Shown here in pieces: positions 15,162-23,319 of a DNA stretch of 47,839 nt. Position numbers and translations under genes: made by a program. Under the pieces are notes generated by a model, which made no database searches, was not told where the DNA came from, and saw only the letters and a list, made by a program, of their open reading frames with translations. Source of the stretch: an uncultured Gammaproteobacteria bacterium (GTDB lineage Bacteria; Pseudomonadota; Gammaproteobacteria; Arenicellales; JAANXG01); the NCBI GenBank assembly GCA_947258785.1, contig CAMYJT010000010.1, forward strand, positions 1-47,839. The letters are read 5' to 3'. Within the stretch, counting starts at the first letter, position 1; every line of letters starts with the position of its first letter.

Positions 15162-16127
15162 TTAAAGCGAGGCTGAGGCCGTGTGGCGAACGCTGCCCGG
15201 CGGCACGCCGAACACTCGCTTGAAGGCCCGGCAAAAAGCGGCTTCGGATTGATACCCGAGGCGATCGGCGAGAACCGCGAGGGAATCCGACGTCTCTAGA
15301 AGTTGCGCCCGGGCGAGTTGCATGCGCCAATGGGTGAGATAGCGCTTAGCGGATTCACCGACCAGGTTAGTGAACCTGGCCGAGAAACCTGAGCGCGACA
15401 TACCGACCTCTTTGGCCAACGAGGCCACAGTCCAGTCTATTTCGGGCTCCCGGTGGATTGCGGCGAGAGCCCTTCCCACCTGATCGTCGCGCAGGGCGGC
15501 GAGCCAACCCTGGTTAGCTTCAGGTGCCGAGTCGATCCACGTCCGGATGGTCTGAATGATGAGAATATCGGCCAAATGCGTGATGACTGTTTCACCGCCC
15601 GGTCTTAGCTCCCTGGCTTCACGGGCGATGAAGCGCAGCGTGCTTTGCAGCCAACTGCCGTCCTCGTCGTCCCAGGTATCGATCTGCAACACTCTGGGTA
15701 GCTGCGCAACAAGTTGTTGACCCGCCACGTGATCAAAGCTCACCACACCACAGGTCAGGTGAGTTAAGTCGCCATCGCCGCCGTGGCGCATGATCTCGTA
15801 ACGATCGCTGACCTGTTCGACCGGAATATCGAACAACGGCTCGGCATCGGCCGCCGGATTGCTGCGAATACAGTGTCCGTTCCCATGGGGCACAAGTGCC
15901 AGGCCGCCTTGTTGAAGCCGGCGGGGTTCTTCACCTTCGACTTCGAGCCAGCAGTGACCCGATGTAACGACATGAAACATCATGCATCCATTAAACTCCG
16001 GCAGTTCGATACCCCAGGGCGCAGTTAGCTCGGATCTGCAGTACAGGGTGCCATTGAGCCGAAGCAGGTGCAGGGTTTCGCCGAGCGGATCGGTGAAGGT
16101 AGGTATTTCTCGTTTAGTGCACAACAT
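15162..16127 (-). CDS. AraC-family transcriptional regulator with cupin sensor domain
   Basis: A 321-aa regulator. Residues about 1-190 form an AraC cupin (cupin_6 type) with FHVVTSGHCWLEVEG and LVPHGNGHCI. Residues about 220-315 are the double HTH: VASLAKEVGMSRSGFSARFT and LADRLGYQSEAAFCRAFKRV, followed by GVPPGSVR. It is divergent from the NmrA-like and DUF1772 genes, with 173 bp between, and so is the likely local activator. The intergenic region carries a GTCCA-N7-TGGAC dyad. The inducer is unknown; relatives often control small NAD(P)H-dependent detoxification operons. Confidence 0.92.
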   Translation of the reverse strand: MLCTKREIPTFTDPLGETLHLLRLNGTLYCRSELTAPWGIELPEFNGCMMFHVVTSGHCWLEVEGEEPRRLQQGGLALVPHGNGHCIRSNPAADAEPLFDIPVEQVSDRYEIMRHGGDGDLTHLTCGVVSFDHVAGQQLVAQLPRVLQIDTWDDEDGSWLQSTLRFIAREARELRPGGETVITHLADILIIQTIRTWIDSAPEANQGWLAALRDDQVGRALAAIHREPEIDWTVASLAKEVGMSRSGFSARFTNLVGESAKRYLTHWRMQLARAQLLETSDSLAVLADRLGYQSEAAFCRAFKRVFGVPPGSVRHTASASL

Positions 16128-16159
16128 GGCTCAAATTCTGCCATATATTTTGATTAAGT

Positions 16160-16176
16160 GTCCAAGAATTGTGGAC
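16160..16176. promoter_or_regulatory. Dyad in AraC/NmrA divergent promoter region
   Basis: GTCCA-AGAATTG-TGGAC lies 33 bp upstream of the AraC gene and 125 bp from the NmrA-like gene; another TGGACG occurs at 16193. The site could be an AraC-type or autoregulatory operator. The function is inferred only from symmetry and place. Confidence 0.35.
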
Positions 16177-16300
16177 GAAAAGTAAAGATAAATGGACGTT
16201 TTATGATTGTTAATCCATTTCCTATCCCGCATAGTCTACATCCATGACGAGCTGATAGTCCGTTCACATTGACCATCAACCAACACGGGAAATAGAGACC

Positions 16301-17146
16301 ATGAAACAGCCACCCATTCTTGTCATCGGTAAAAACGGTAAAACCGGCACCCGGGTAAACCAGCGCCTGCAAGCACTAGGATATGCAACACGCCCGGTAT
16401 CCAGGTCGACAACCCCATCATTTGATTGGGAGAATTCAGCGACATGGCGGTCTGCCATCGAAGGCACGCGTGCTGCCTATGTGAGTTATCAGCCCGATCT
16501 TGCGGTACCGAATGCCGAACCGGCTGTTAAAGAGTTTGTGCGCGTAGCTGCTGATGCCGGACTGGAACACATCGTTCTACTCTCGGGTCGAGGTGAGGAA
16601 GGCGCCCGACGCGCCGAGGAAGTACTCAAAAACAGCGGTCTGTCATGGAATATTGTCAGGGCTAGCTGGTTCGCTCAGAATTTCAGCGAAAGCTTTATGT
16701 TGGAGGGTATCCTGGCCGGCGAACTGGTACTACCTGCAGGAGACATCGTTGAGCCATTTATTGACGTCGATGACATTGCTGACGTGGCGGTTGCTGCGTT
16801 AACTGAACCAGGTCATCGAAACAAGCTGTTCGAAGTCACTGGTCCACGTGCTCTGACCTTCGCTCAATGCATCAACGAGATTTCCGAGGCGATCGGCCAT
16901 CCAGTGAAGTACACCAGAATTCCAGTCGATGCATACATCAACGTTTTGAACGAACAGGGCGTGCCGAAAGACCTGCAATGGCTTCTGCGCGAGTTGTTTA
17001 CCGTGGTATTTGACGGTAGAAACTGCAACGTAATGTCAGGTGTTGAGGAGGCCCTTGGCCGACCGGCGACCGACTTCAAAACCTATATTCAAAAGACGAT
17101 TGAATCTGGCGTTTGGAATCCTGTAATGCAGAAGGAAATTGTGTGA
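16301..17146 (+). CDS. NmrA-like NAD(P)-binding oxidoreductase
   Basis: A 281-aa atypical short-chain dehydrogenase. The N-terminal Rossmann motif is VIGKNGKTGTRV (GxxGxxG variant with TG as in NmrA/TMR proteins). VLLSGRGEEGARRAEEVLK, SWNIVRASWFAQNFSESF and PFIDVDDIADVAVAAL are family hallmarks of NAD(P)H:quinone reductase or NmrA-like regulators. ATG 16301 has GAGA upstream. The last 4 bp overlap the GTG of the DUF1772 gene (GTGA), so both are co-translated. Likely a redox or detoxification enzyme under the divergent AraC gene. Confidence 0.9.
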   Translation: MKQPPILVIGKNGKTGTRVNQRLQALGYATRPVSRSTTPSFDWENSATWRSAIEGTRAAYVSYQPDLAVPNAEPAVKEFVRVAADAGLEHIVLLSGRGEEGARRAEEVLKNSGLSWNIVRASWFAQNFSESFMLEGILAGELVLPAGDIVEPFIDVDDIADVAVAALTEPGHRNKLFEVTGPRALTFAQCINEISEAIGHPVKYTRIPVDAYINVLNEQGVPKDLQWLLRELFTVVFDGRNCNVMSGVEEALGRPATDFKTYIQKTIESGVWNPVMQKEIV

Positions 17147-17631
17147 TTTCTACGGCTCTAGTAACAGCTATCTTATGGACCGCTGCGCTTAGCAGCGGTC
17201 TTATGGCCGGGGTCTATTTTGCCTTTTCTGGATTTATAATGAAGTCGTTTGGTAAAATTGAACCGGCGAAATCTGTAGCCGCTATGAACTCTATCAATGA
17301 AACGATACTTCGTTCATTGTTTATGCCGCTATTCCTTGGTTCGTCGATTGTGTCAGTGCTCCTAGTTATTGTCGCGATTACAAATTGGGATGAAGTTGGC
17401 GCTGGACTGGCTCTAATTGCGGGGATGGTTTATTTCGTCGGCATGTTTGTCTGCACCGTTGTTTTTAACGTACCCCTTAACAACGCACTTGCAGGAATAG
17501 ATCCAGATAGCGACAAAGCGCACCAGATTTGGTCCCACTACCTGAAAACCTGGACAAGGTGGAATCATCTGAGAACGGTTAGTTCACTGGTTACTTGTAC
17601 GCTTAGTATTTGGCTTTTAATTAATCACTAA
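17143..17631 (+). CDS. DUF1772 (anthrone oxygenase-like) membrane protein
   Basis: A 162-aa integral membrane protein. I chose GTG 17143, overlapping the NmrA stop by 4 bp with AAGGA in range; an upstream in-frame ATG (17113) would lie inside the NmrA gene. Four hydrophobic segments are visible: LVTAILWTAALSSGLMAGVY near the N-terminus, FMPLFLGSSIVSVLLVIVAI, AGMVYFVGMFVCTVVFN and a C-terminal LVTCTLSIWLLI. The motifs GVYFAFS, NVPLNN and WNHLRT are typical of DUF1772/anthrone oxygenase-like proteins. It is second in the NmrA operon. Confidence 0.88.
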   Translation: MISTALVTAILWTAALSSGLMAGVYFAFSGFIMKSFGKIEPAKSVAAMNSINETILRSLFMPLFLGSSIVSVLLVIVAITNWDEVGAGLALIAGMVYFVGMFVCTVVFNVPLNNALAGIDPDSDKAHQIWSHYLKTWTRWNHLRTVSSLVTCTLSIWLLINH

Positions 17632-17766
17632 ACATGAATTATCAGCCAGAAGCATTTCAAATTAGCTTTTAGACGGGAGTCCACTTTTGGTCGTTCTTCC
17701 CCATTCGCGGCCATCGGCTCTCGCCGGCCCGGAACTGGCATTCACTTCGCGGGAATTTCAATGCAG

Positions 17767-18420
17767 TTAGGATCTCCTCGTATCAAGCCAGAATGCCACC
17801 GCCGCGAACAAGAAGTATGATGTGAGCGCGAATATCGCAGGTCCCCATTTATTGTCGCCCATTGGCGGCCCGAAAATATTAACGACATTTACAAATAACA
17901 AGAAAACCACGAAGACGCCCATACCATACTTTCCAACTGCCGTCGTAGCCGACGTTGATCGCAAGTAGAGCCAGAGAGCCGACAATAGAAGTACCCCCTC
18001 GAGCGCAAAAGTTGCGATGGCGTTATTCCATAGCCCAAAGCCGAGCTTGAGTGACGTGTCATTCCAGAGGGGCAGATCCGGCGTATGAACGAATAAATCA
18101 AACAGCCAGTGCGAGAAGACGGCCAGCGCGACGACTAACGCCACCGAGTTCCTCTTCACGATCATCCACCTGAAAACGGTGTAGGCCGCGCCTACCCATA
18201 TCAAGGTGGCGAGAAGGCTGTGCGTGTAAGGCATGTATTCCAGTTCGAAATGAGTCGATTGCGTGAAGTTTTCCACAATGTTCATCCGCTCTATTCCGAG
18301 TAGAACAAACGGAAAGAACAAGATGTCGACAAACTGAACGGCGAGGAATAGAACTCCGAGCGACGCCCTTTTTTCAAATTTCTTCAAGGCCAAACTGGCA
18401 GCATAGTGCCCGACAAACAT
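17767..18420 (-). CDS. Multi-pass membrane protein, DUF457/YdjM-like
   Basis: A 217-aa protein with about six predicted membrane helices. The N-terminus MFVGHYAASLALKKFEK and the PYTHSLLATLIW and FSHWLFDLFVHTPDLPL motifs place His and Asp residues in membrane-proximal positions. This is as in the DUF457 (YdjM-like) group, which are annotated as predicted metal-dependent hydrolases. No neighbour shares its strand closely: the TIR-FGE gene upstream is 275 bp away. The physiological role is unknown. Assignment rests on the N-terminal GH..A signature and the THS/HWLFD motifs. Confidence 0.7.
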   Translation of the reverse strand: MFVGHYAASLALKKFEKRASLGVLFLAVQFVDILFFPFVLLGIERMNIVENFTQSTHFELEYMPYTHSLLATLIWVGAAYTVFRWMIVKRNSVALVVALAVFSHWLFDLFVHTPDLPLWNDTSLKLGFGLWNNAIATFALEGVLLLSALWLYLRSTSATTAVGKYGMGVFVVFLLFVNVVNIFGPPMGDNKWGPAIFALTSYFLFAAVAFWLDTRRS

Positions 18421-18695
18421 TGTGAGATCACCGACTTCGATTTACTTGGCGTTTGTTAGAAGATGTTGTGAGCAGTATGCAACTGCGGCCTCGCCTCTGC
18501 AAACCTAGAAGCGCTGCGACTAGATGTCCACCTCTTTATCAGTTTTTCGCCATTCTTCGCCAACACTTGATACGCTAATGGCGTTCGCTTGGTGATCTCG
18601 ATTACCAAACACTCCTGGCACTAACAACGGCGTAGCAAAAGAGGATGTTCAACAAGTCGTCGAACTTTTTATACTAGCCCGAGATAGAAAAGAGG
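18421..18695. other. Intergenic, no gene recognised
   Basis: Spacer between the TIR-FGE gene and the membrane protein gene, both on the minus strand. It contains several TTGTTAG/AACAAG-type words but no assembly of a real integron attC site. Confidence 0.45.
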
Positions 18696-20465
18696 TTACA
18701 AGTCCCGGGCGAGACGAAAACCGATGTAGTAGTTCCGGTAGTCTTGGAAGTACCAGCTGCGGTGTGCGGAACGAGTGTATCTCGGAAAGTTAGTCCAGGA
18801 ACCCCCGCGGATCACGCGCTGGGCGCACTTAGGTTCTTTCCGCGCCGAGCCGTCGGCGGGAACACCGTAATAGCCATCGTGCCAGCAGTCCTGAACCCAC
18901 TCCCACACATTTCCCGCCGTGTCATAGAGACCGAACTTGTTGGCATTAAAGGAACCCACTGGCGCGGTTTGCCTGGAATCCCATTTACTGCCGCACCCTT
19001 TGCAGTTCGCTTGGTTTCTGCCGATGTCGTCCCCCATCCAATAATTACTTGTCGTCCGAGCCCGCGCGATATACTCCCATTCGGACTCTGAAGGCAACCG
19101 GTAACGCGCGCCGGTTTGTTTCGATAGCCACCGCGCGTACGCCATCGCGTCATCCCAACTGACATCAATTACCGGGCGTGTGCCGCGGCCCCAGCCCAGA
19201 TCTCCGGGACGCCTGCGGCCTGTTGCCTTAGCAAACAGATCGTATTCGTCAAACGTGACTTCATACTTGCCAATCGCGAACGGCTTCCTGAACACCACCT
19301 TGTGTTGCGGGAACTCATTGTGGTACGCGTCTGGGTCATTCTTGCTCGATCCCATCTCGAAAGCTCCAAACCGAATGACAACCATTTCCGGACTTTCTGA
19401 ATTCATCGTGGACTGGTCCGCAGATACCTTATTTTTGCCCTCGGCTTCAGCGCGAAGAAGGTGTTCCGCGGCTTTCCCTTGCGTCTGGGCGTCACGTTCA
19501 GCCATAACCTGACGCTTGGTTTCGGCGGTCAATTCTTGTTGTCGTCTTACCGCATCAGTGTAAGGTGTATTCTCTACTTCCGTTCGTTTCTGAGATTCGC
19601 TCTCTCCGGTTTCACGGACCGCACTCTCCGATACGGCCTCTGCCCGGGTCTGGTCCAGTTGTTGCGCTAATTGCTCCGGCTCACGCTGTTGTCGATACAC
19701 AAATGAGATTCCGATGGTTCCGACAACGAACACAATCATCGCCGTTGCAACACCAAACAATCGACCCCTCCGTGAAGTTGCATTGTTGTTAGACACTCCC
19801 GACTGTGAAGACTTTGATTTAGCCCCTTCGCTTGCATAGACCTTACGCATCGCGCTCTGTTCTGTCAGGCGTATCCGGTCTACGTGTTTGTGGCGTTCAG
19901 CCTTTGTCTGTACCCGCTTAGCCTCCCGTTCTGATCTGCGTTCAGATTCTTCCGCTGCCTGTCTGCGTCGTTCCTCATCGGCTAATTGCTCTGTTTCCAT
20001 TCGCAATTCTTTGGTTGCAGACGTGGCGTCCTTTTCAACTAGCCGACATTCTTGCTCCTCGACTTGAAATGGAGACGGCCCCAGAACACCCGAAATATCA
20101 GCAACAAACCTGTCGAAATATATCGAAGACGTATCGCCGTCCCAAGCGATTAGGTTTGCGGCCTGGATGCGGCGAAAACCTCTCGGAGGCTTGACGTCTT
20201 CGATCAGTGCCGGTACGAGGACTCTTCGACCTCGTCCGTCCTCTGCTTCTTCCTTTACCCAATTACTCCGGGTGGCCGCACGCGACCACAACACTACTAC
20301 GCAACGGGAGTCAGTCAATGCCTCGTCAATGACTTCATCAAACGCCTTGCCGGCGGGTATGGTCCTATCCCACCATACCGACCAACCCCGCTGCTCCAGG
20401 ACGCGAGCCAAGAGCGCAGCCTTGGCGCGATCCGCACTAGCGTAACTCATAAAAATGTCGTTCAT
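18696..20465 (-). CDS. TIR domain - coiled coil - TM - FGE/SUMF1-fold fusion protein
   Basis: A 589-aa protein from ATG 20465 (an in-frame ATG at 20489 adds 8 residues). Residues 1-120 are a TIR domain: DIFMSYASADRAKA, WSVWWDRTIPAG and SNWVKEEAE, with Glu72/73 at the position of the NADase Glu of SARM1-like TIRs. Residues 140-215 are a charged coiled coil, 236-256 (LFGVATAMIVFVVGTIGISF) one membrane helix, and 260-350 another coiled region. Residues 365-588 are an FGE-sulfatase (SUMF1) fold: FEMGSSKNDPDAYHNEFPQH, YEVTFDEYD, PVIDVSWDDA, YRLPSESEWEYIARA, GLYDTAGNVWEWVQDCW, RVIRGGSWTN and IGFRLAR. The catalytic Cys pair of true formylglycine-generating enzymes is not seen, so this half is probably a ligand-binding module facing the periplasm, with the TIR in the cytosol. 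Confidence 0.9.
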   Translation of the reverse strand: MNDIFMSYASADRAKAALLARVLEQRGWSVWWDRTIPAGKAFDEVIDEALTDSRCVVVLWSRAATRSNWVKEEAEDGRGRRVLVPALIEDVKPPRGFRRIQAANLIAWDGDTSSIYFDRFVADISGVLGPSPFQVEEQECRLVEKDATSATKELRMETEQLADEERRRQAAEESERRSEREAKRVQTKAERHKHVDRIRLTEQSAMRKVYASEGAKSKSSQSGVSNNNATSRRGRLFGVATAMIVFVVGTIGISFVYRQQREPEQLAQQLDQTRAEAVSESAVRETGESESQKRTEVENTPYTDAVRRQQELTAETKRQVMAERDAQTQGKAAEHLLRAEAEGKNKVSADQSTMNSESPEMVVIRFGAFEMGSSKNDPDAYHNEFPQHKVVFRKPFAIGKYEVTFDEYDLFAKATGRRRPGDLGWGRGTRPVIDVSWDDAMAYARWLSKQTGARYRLPSESEWEYIARARTTSNYWMGDDIGRNQANCKGCGSKWDSRQTAPVGSFNANKFGLYDTAGNVWEWVQDCWHDGYYGVPADGSARKEPKCAQRVIRGGSWTNFPRYTRSAHRSWYFQDYRNYYIGFRLARDL

Positions 20466-21350
20466 CGTCTCGGTCAGCGCTGCTTTCAACTGACGAGCTG
20501 CTTCTCGAAGCTTCTTGATTTCGTCGCTGGTCGTTTCCTAAGCCATGTCACTGGCAAGCCGGTGCTTCAGGCTTTCAGATACTCCTTCGGCCATCGATCT
20601 TAGAGATTCTGGTCACTCCGTTTGCGCCGGTAAAGCTTCTCAATGCTTTGCTCATCACGCATTTCTTAGAGCCCAATACAGATCTTATCTTCGGGTTAAT
20701 CCTGCCGTCCTATAGCACCACGAATGGATCATACGGCCTTCTTGGCACGATCCGATCTATTTTTAGTGTTTGTGTCGCATCTTCATTTCCCTCAGTCGCG
20801 ACCCTGAGGTTAACCAGCCTTACTCCGCTATCACATCAGCGACATCAGCGTTGTGAGTTAAAAATGTTAATGTTTCAAATCATTCTCATTAAGAATGGAT
20901 GTGTCGCAGTTCTCCTTTTACACGTATCAGCCGCGGCTCTCTGTGAGATTAACCACACTTTGTGCTTAGAGACGCGGCAATTCGCGTCGATTAGCCCATT
21001 GCTGCAATTGCGTATTTTGTGCAAGCGCGGTTCACAATTTGTTTCGCACTGGCCGTCATCTATTGAGAACTTGTCCCTATCGAGCGTTTCGGTCACAGGC
21101 TTTTCTGTATGGCAGCGGCTGATGTGCGTCTGCCGAATACCGAGAGAAATGCTAACGAAAAACTGAGCCCGTTGAACCCCAAACAAGTCGACAAAACCCA
21201 GGAAAATGCTGTCCATAGCGTGGTAATTGGCATTGTGAAATAATGTTCTCAACGAGTGTTTCTATGGCGTGGTATTGAAACCATACGGTTCCCATAAACC
21301 ACGCTGGCGTAATGCACGTTTTTGGGTCATTAACGATGAGGAATAGATCA
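20466..21350. other. Long intergenic region, mostly unrecognised
   Basis: 885 bp with no supported gene. Immediately upstream of the TIR-FGE start, the same frame read back to a TAG at 20540-20538 gives ETTSDEIKKLREAARQLKAA. This heptad-like stretch resembles the end of a small IS OrfA but is too short to assign. The rest is AT-richer and holds only short frames without motifs. Confidence 0.45.
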
Positions 21351-21788
21351 ATGAATTCGAAGATTTTGCAGTCGTTGGCCACGATACTGTTTTTAGTGTC
21401 CGGCTTAGTATTCGCGATGCAGGCGTATGCCGGTGAGAAACAAAAGGTGGTCTATCATGTGGCGGACGAAAACAAAGTGATGTTCGCCCTGGGCAATATA
21501 CGAAACCACATTAAAGGCGTCGGCGGAACCGATAATGTGGAAATCATACTCGTGGTCCACGGCCCTGGATTGAAGGGCTTCCACGATATTCAAGCCACCG
21601 AAAAGGTGAGGCAACGTGTGGCATCACTGCAGAAGGACGGCGTGCAATTCAATGCTTGCGGCAATACCATGCGCGCACAGGCAGTGGAGACGGATGAATT
21701 GATTCCCGGTTTCGTTCGTGTGGACCAGGGTGGGGTGGTACGCATAGCCGAGCTGCAACAGCAGGGCTATCTGTACATACGTCCCTGA
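21351..21788 (+). CDS. Exported DsrE-family protein
   Basis: A 145-aa protein from ATG 21351 (GAGGAA about 10 bp upstream; an in-frame ATG at 21312 lacks one). Residues 1-26 are a signal peptide (ILQSLATILFLVSGLVFAMQ, cleaved near AYAG). The mature domain has the DsrE/DsrF-like fold: KVVYHVADENKVMFALGNIR, VEIILVVHGPGLKGF, and a single Cys in FNACGNTMRA, the equivalent of the sulfur-carrying Cys of DsrE-like proteins. It ends LQQQGYLYIRP, as in periplasmic DsrE relatives. It may handle sulfur in the periplasm; the window also has an SQR-like gene, far away at 46 kb. Confidence 0.88.
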   Translation: MNSKILQSLATILFLVSGLVFAMQAYAGEKQKVVYHVADENKVMFALGNIRNHIKGVGGTDNVEIILVVHGPGLKGFHDIQATEKVRQRVASLQKDGVQFNACGNTMRAQAVETDELIPGFVRVDQGGVVRIAELQQQGYLYIRP

Positions 21789-22096
21789 TTGACAAGGACC
21801 TGAACTTCATCAACCGCAGGAGGCTCTGCCTCCCTGGCACATCCGCTCCTGAGCTATTGTTGCATTGACCCCCTCTTCCTTCCCGGGGAGAGGGGGACGT
21901 TGACAATTTGCAGTCGACGACATCCCGCTGGCCCCAGTTGAGCCAGTTTGCGCGAGCGGCGGGCAGAAGTTGGAACGGATATAGGATGTACTGGTCATCC
22001 CGCCAGCCTAGCTTGGTCACGGAGTCACGGCAATGTGGGGGCACCGATAAAAATATTTGGACGGTGCGCTTCTTCTTCTAACGTTCCATAGACAAA
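21789..22096. other. Intergenic, no gene recognised
   Basis: About 310 bp. It includes a GC-rich palindromic patch CCCCCTCTTCCTTCCCGGGG-AGAGGGGG near 21869-21897 that could form a hairpin downstream of the DsrE gene. Downstream of it are short frames without motifs. Confidence 0.4.
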
Positions 22097-22130
22097 TGCC
22101 ATATAGCGTGTTATATTAAGCCATATGGCA
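22097..22130. promoter_or_regulatory. Inverted-repeat operator overlapping the Xre/RES start
   Basis: TGCCATAT (22097-22104) and ATATGGCA (22123-22130) are perfect inverted repeats 18 bp apart. The second arm includes the antitoxin ATG (22125) inside a GCCATATGGC palindrome. The spacer carries TTATATTAA, a possible -10 region. A repressor bound here would block both transcription and initiation. Confidence 0.6.
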
Positions 22131-22523
22131 TTACCCGCATCAATGCATCAGCCAATGTTGCGCCGGATCCGCGAAATCGAACGGGGACTGCCGTATCGAC
22201 GTATCGAGAAACTGATCAAGGAGTTGGATGAGACGGACTCCAGGATTGCGCACTTAGTGCAAATTGCACCCAGAACGCTTGCCCGGCGTAAGAAAGAAGG
22301 GACGTTGAAGCCGGATGAATCCGAGCGCGTTGATCGGATCGACCGTATTTATTGTCTCGCCACCGAGTTGTTTGAAGGCGATAAGGTGGAGGCGGTGAAG
22401 TGGTTGAAGGAACCCAATCGGGGACTTGCCAATCGCCCACCGCTGGAGTTCTCGCGCACCGAAATCGGCGCACGGGAAGTTGAACATCTTATTGGACGTC
22501 TGGAGCACGGTGTGTTCAGCTAG
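22125..22523 (+). CDS. Xre/MbcA/ParS-type antitoxin (DUF2384)
   Basis: A 132-aa antitoxin, first of two genes. The N-terminal half has an HTH-like region, RRIEKLIKELDETDSRIAHL followed by VQIAPRTLARRKKEGTLKPD. The C-terminal half is the MbcA/ParS toxin-binding domain: ESERVDRIDRIYCLATELFE, VEAVKWLKEPNRGLANRPPL and the terminal ARE..HLIGRLEHG.FS. The family pairs with RES-domain toxins and shields their active site. The stop TAG shares its G with the toxin GTG. The operator overlapping the start suggests autorepression. Confidence 0.92.
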   Translation: MALPASMHQPMLRRIREIERGLPYRRIEKLIKELDETDSRIAHLVQIAPRTLARRKKEGTLKPDESERVDRIDRIYCLATELFEGDKVEAVKWLKEPNRGLANRPPLEFSRTEIGAREVEHLIGRLEHGVFS

Positions 22524-22978
22524 TGCCCGCCGCGTGGCGTGTCGTTAAGAAAAAGCATCGGCAGGATGCGTTGACAGGGGAGGGCGCCCGTTTATTCGGT
22601 GGGCGCTGGAGTTCCCCTGGTCGAGCGATCATTTATTCCGCCGAGACCTTATCGGGTGCGGTGCTTGAAATCCTAGTGCATGGTAATCGACGGTTACTGC
22701 CCCACTATATTGCATACCGCCTGGTGTTCCCCGAACGGATCATCTCAGACGTTAAGATTACCGAACTCCCCAAACATTGGCGCAGTTCTCCACCGCCGCC
22801 GGAACTCGGCCTCATCGGCGATCGGTGGTGCATCGAACAGCGCTCGGCGGTGCTGCGAGTACCGAATGCGGTCGTGCCGCTGGAGACCAATTATCTAATT
22901 AATCCGGCCCATGCGGATTACCCTCTCGTAGAGATTGAAGCGCCGATCGATTACGTTGCAGAAGATAGATTGGTGTAG
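22523..22978 (+). CDS. RES-domain toxin (NAD+-degrading)
   Basis: A 151-aa protein starting with GTG 22523, one base overlapping the antitoxin stop. The RES signature is clear: AWRVVKKKH at the N-terminus, then GEGARLFGGRWSSPGRAIIY with the conserved Arg, AETLSGAVLEILVHG with the conserved Glu, and a late Ser/Asn region LETNYLINPAHADY. Characterised RES toxins (for example Xre-RES pairs and MbcT) deplete NAD+ by hydrolysis or phosphorolysis in the cytoplasm. Length (about 150 aa) and the adjacent DUF2384 antitoxin support an intact module. Confidence 0.93.
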   Translation: MPAAWRVVKKKHRQDALTGEGARLFGGRWSSPGRAIIYSAETLSGAVLEILVHGNRRLLPHYIAYRLVFPERIISDVKITELPKHWRSSPPPPELGLIGDRWCIEQRSAVLRVPNAVVPLETNYLINPAHADYPLVEIEAPIDYVAEDRLV

Positions 22979-23319
22979 CGTGGTCGTTTCCGAACCAACA
23001 TATCAATCTTTCCGTACTTTGCTGTCCAAAGTCCGGGGGCTGCCACAATCCCTGGTCAGTCGCGCGGTGTAAAACAACAGCCGCAGCATTCCCGAGCGAA
23101 CAAATTTGCCGACGAGGTATAAGCGCCGGTATTTTGGCTACCTAGACCGTAGGATACGATACCTCGTTATCTGCTAATTGATCGTGGCGATAGCTATTAA
23201 TTGTTGAGGTGATCAGCAGGGCTCCGTTCCCCAGCGAATCGACTCGTTGGCGAGATATACGTTGGATAAATGATGAGGCCGGTTCTTGCGCCGGTAAAAG
23301 CTATTCGGAGGACAATGTT
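22979..23319. other. Intergenic, no gene recognised
   Basis: About 340 bp between the RES toxin and the thioesterase. Only short frames; one reads into the thioesterase gene from 23209 but has no conserved residues upstream of ATG 23320. Confidence 0.5.

Noticed and set aside
18430..18690. Integron attC-like words (AACAAGTCGTCGAAC, GTTTGTTAGAAG) between two cassette-like genes
   Set aside because: The words do not pair as the R and L boxes of an attC, spacing is wrong, and no integron integrase is present.
20876..20900. Fur-box-like ATTCTCATTAAGAAT
   Set aside because: Only a partial match to a Fur operator and no iron-related gene downstream; chance in an AT-rich spacer is more likely.
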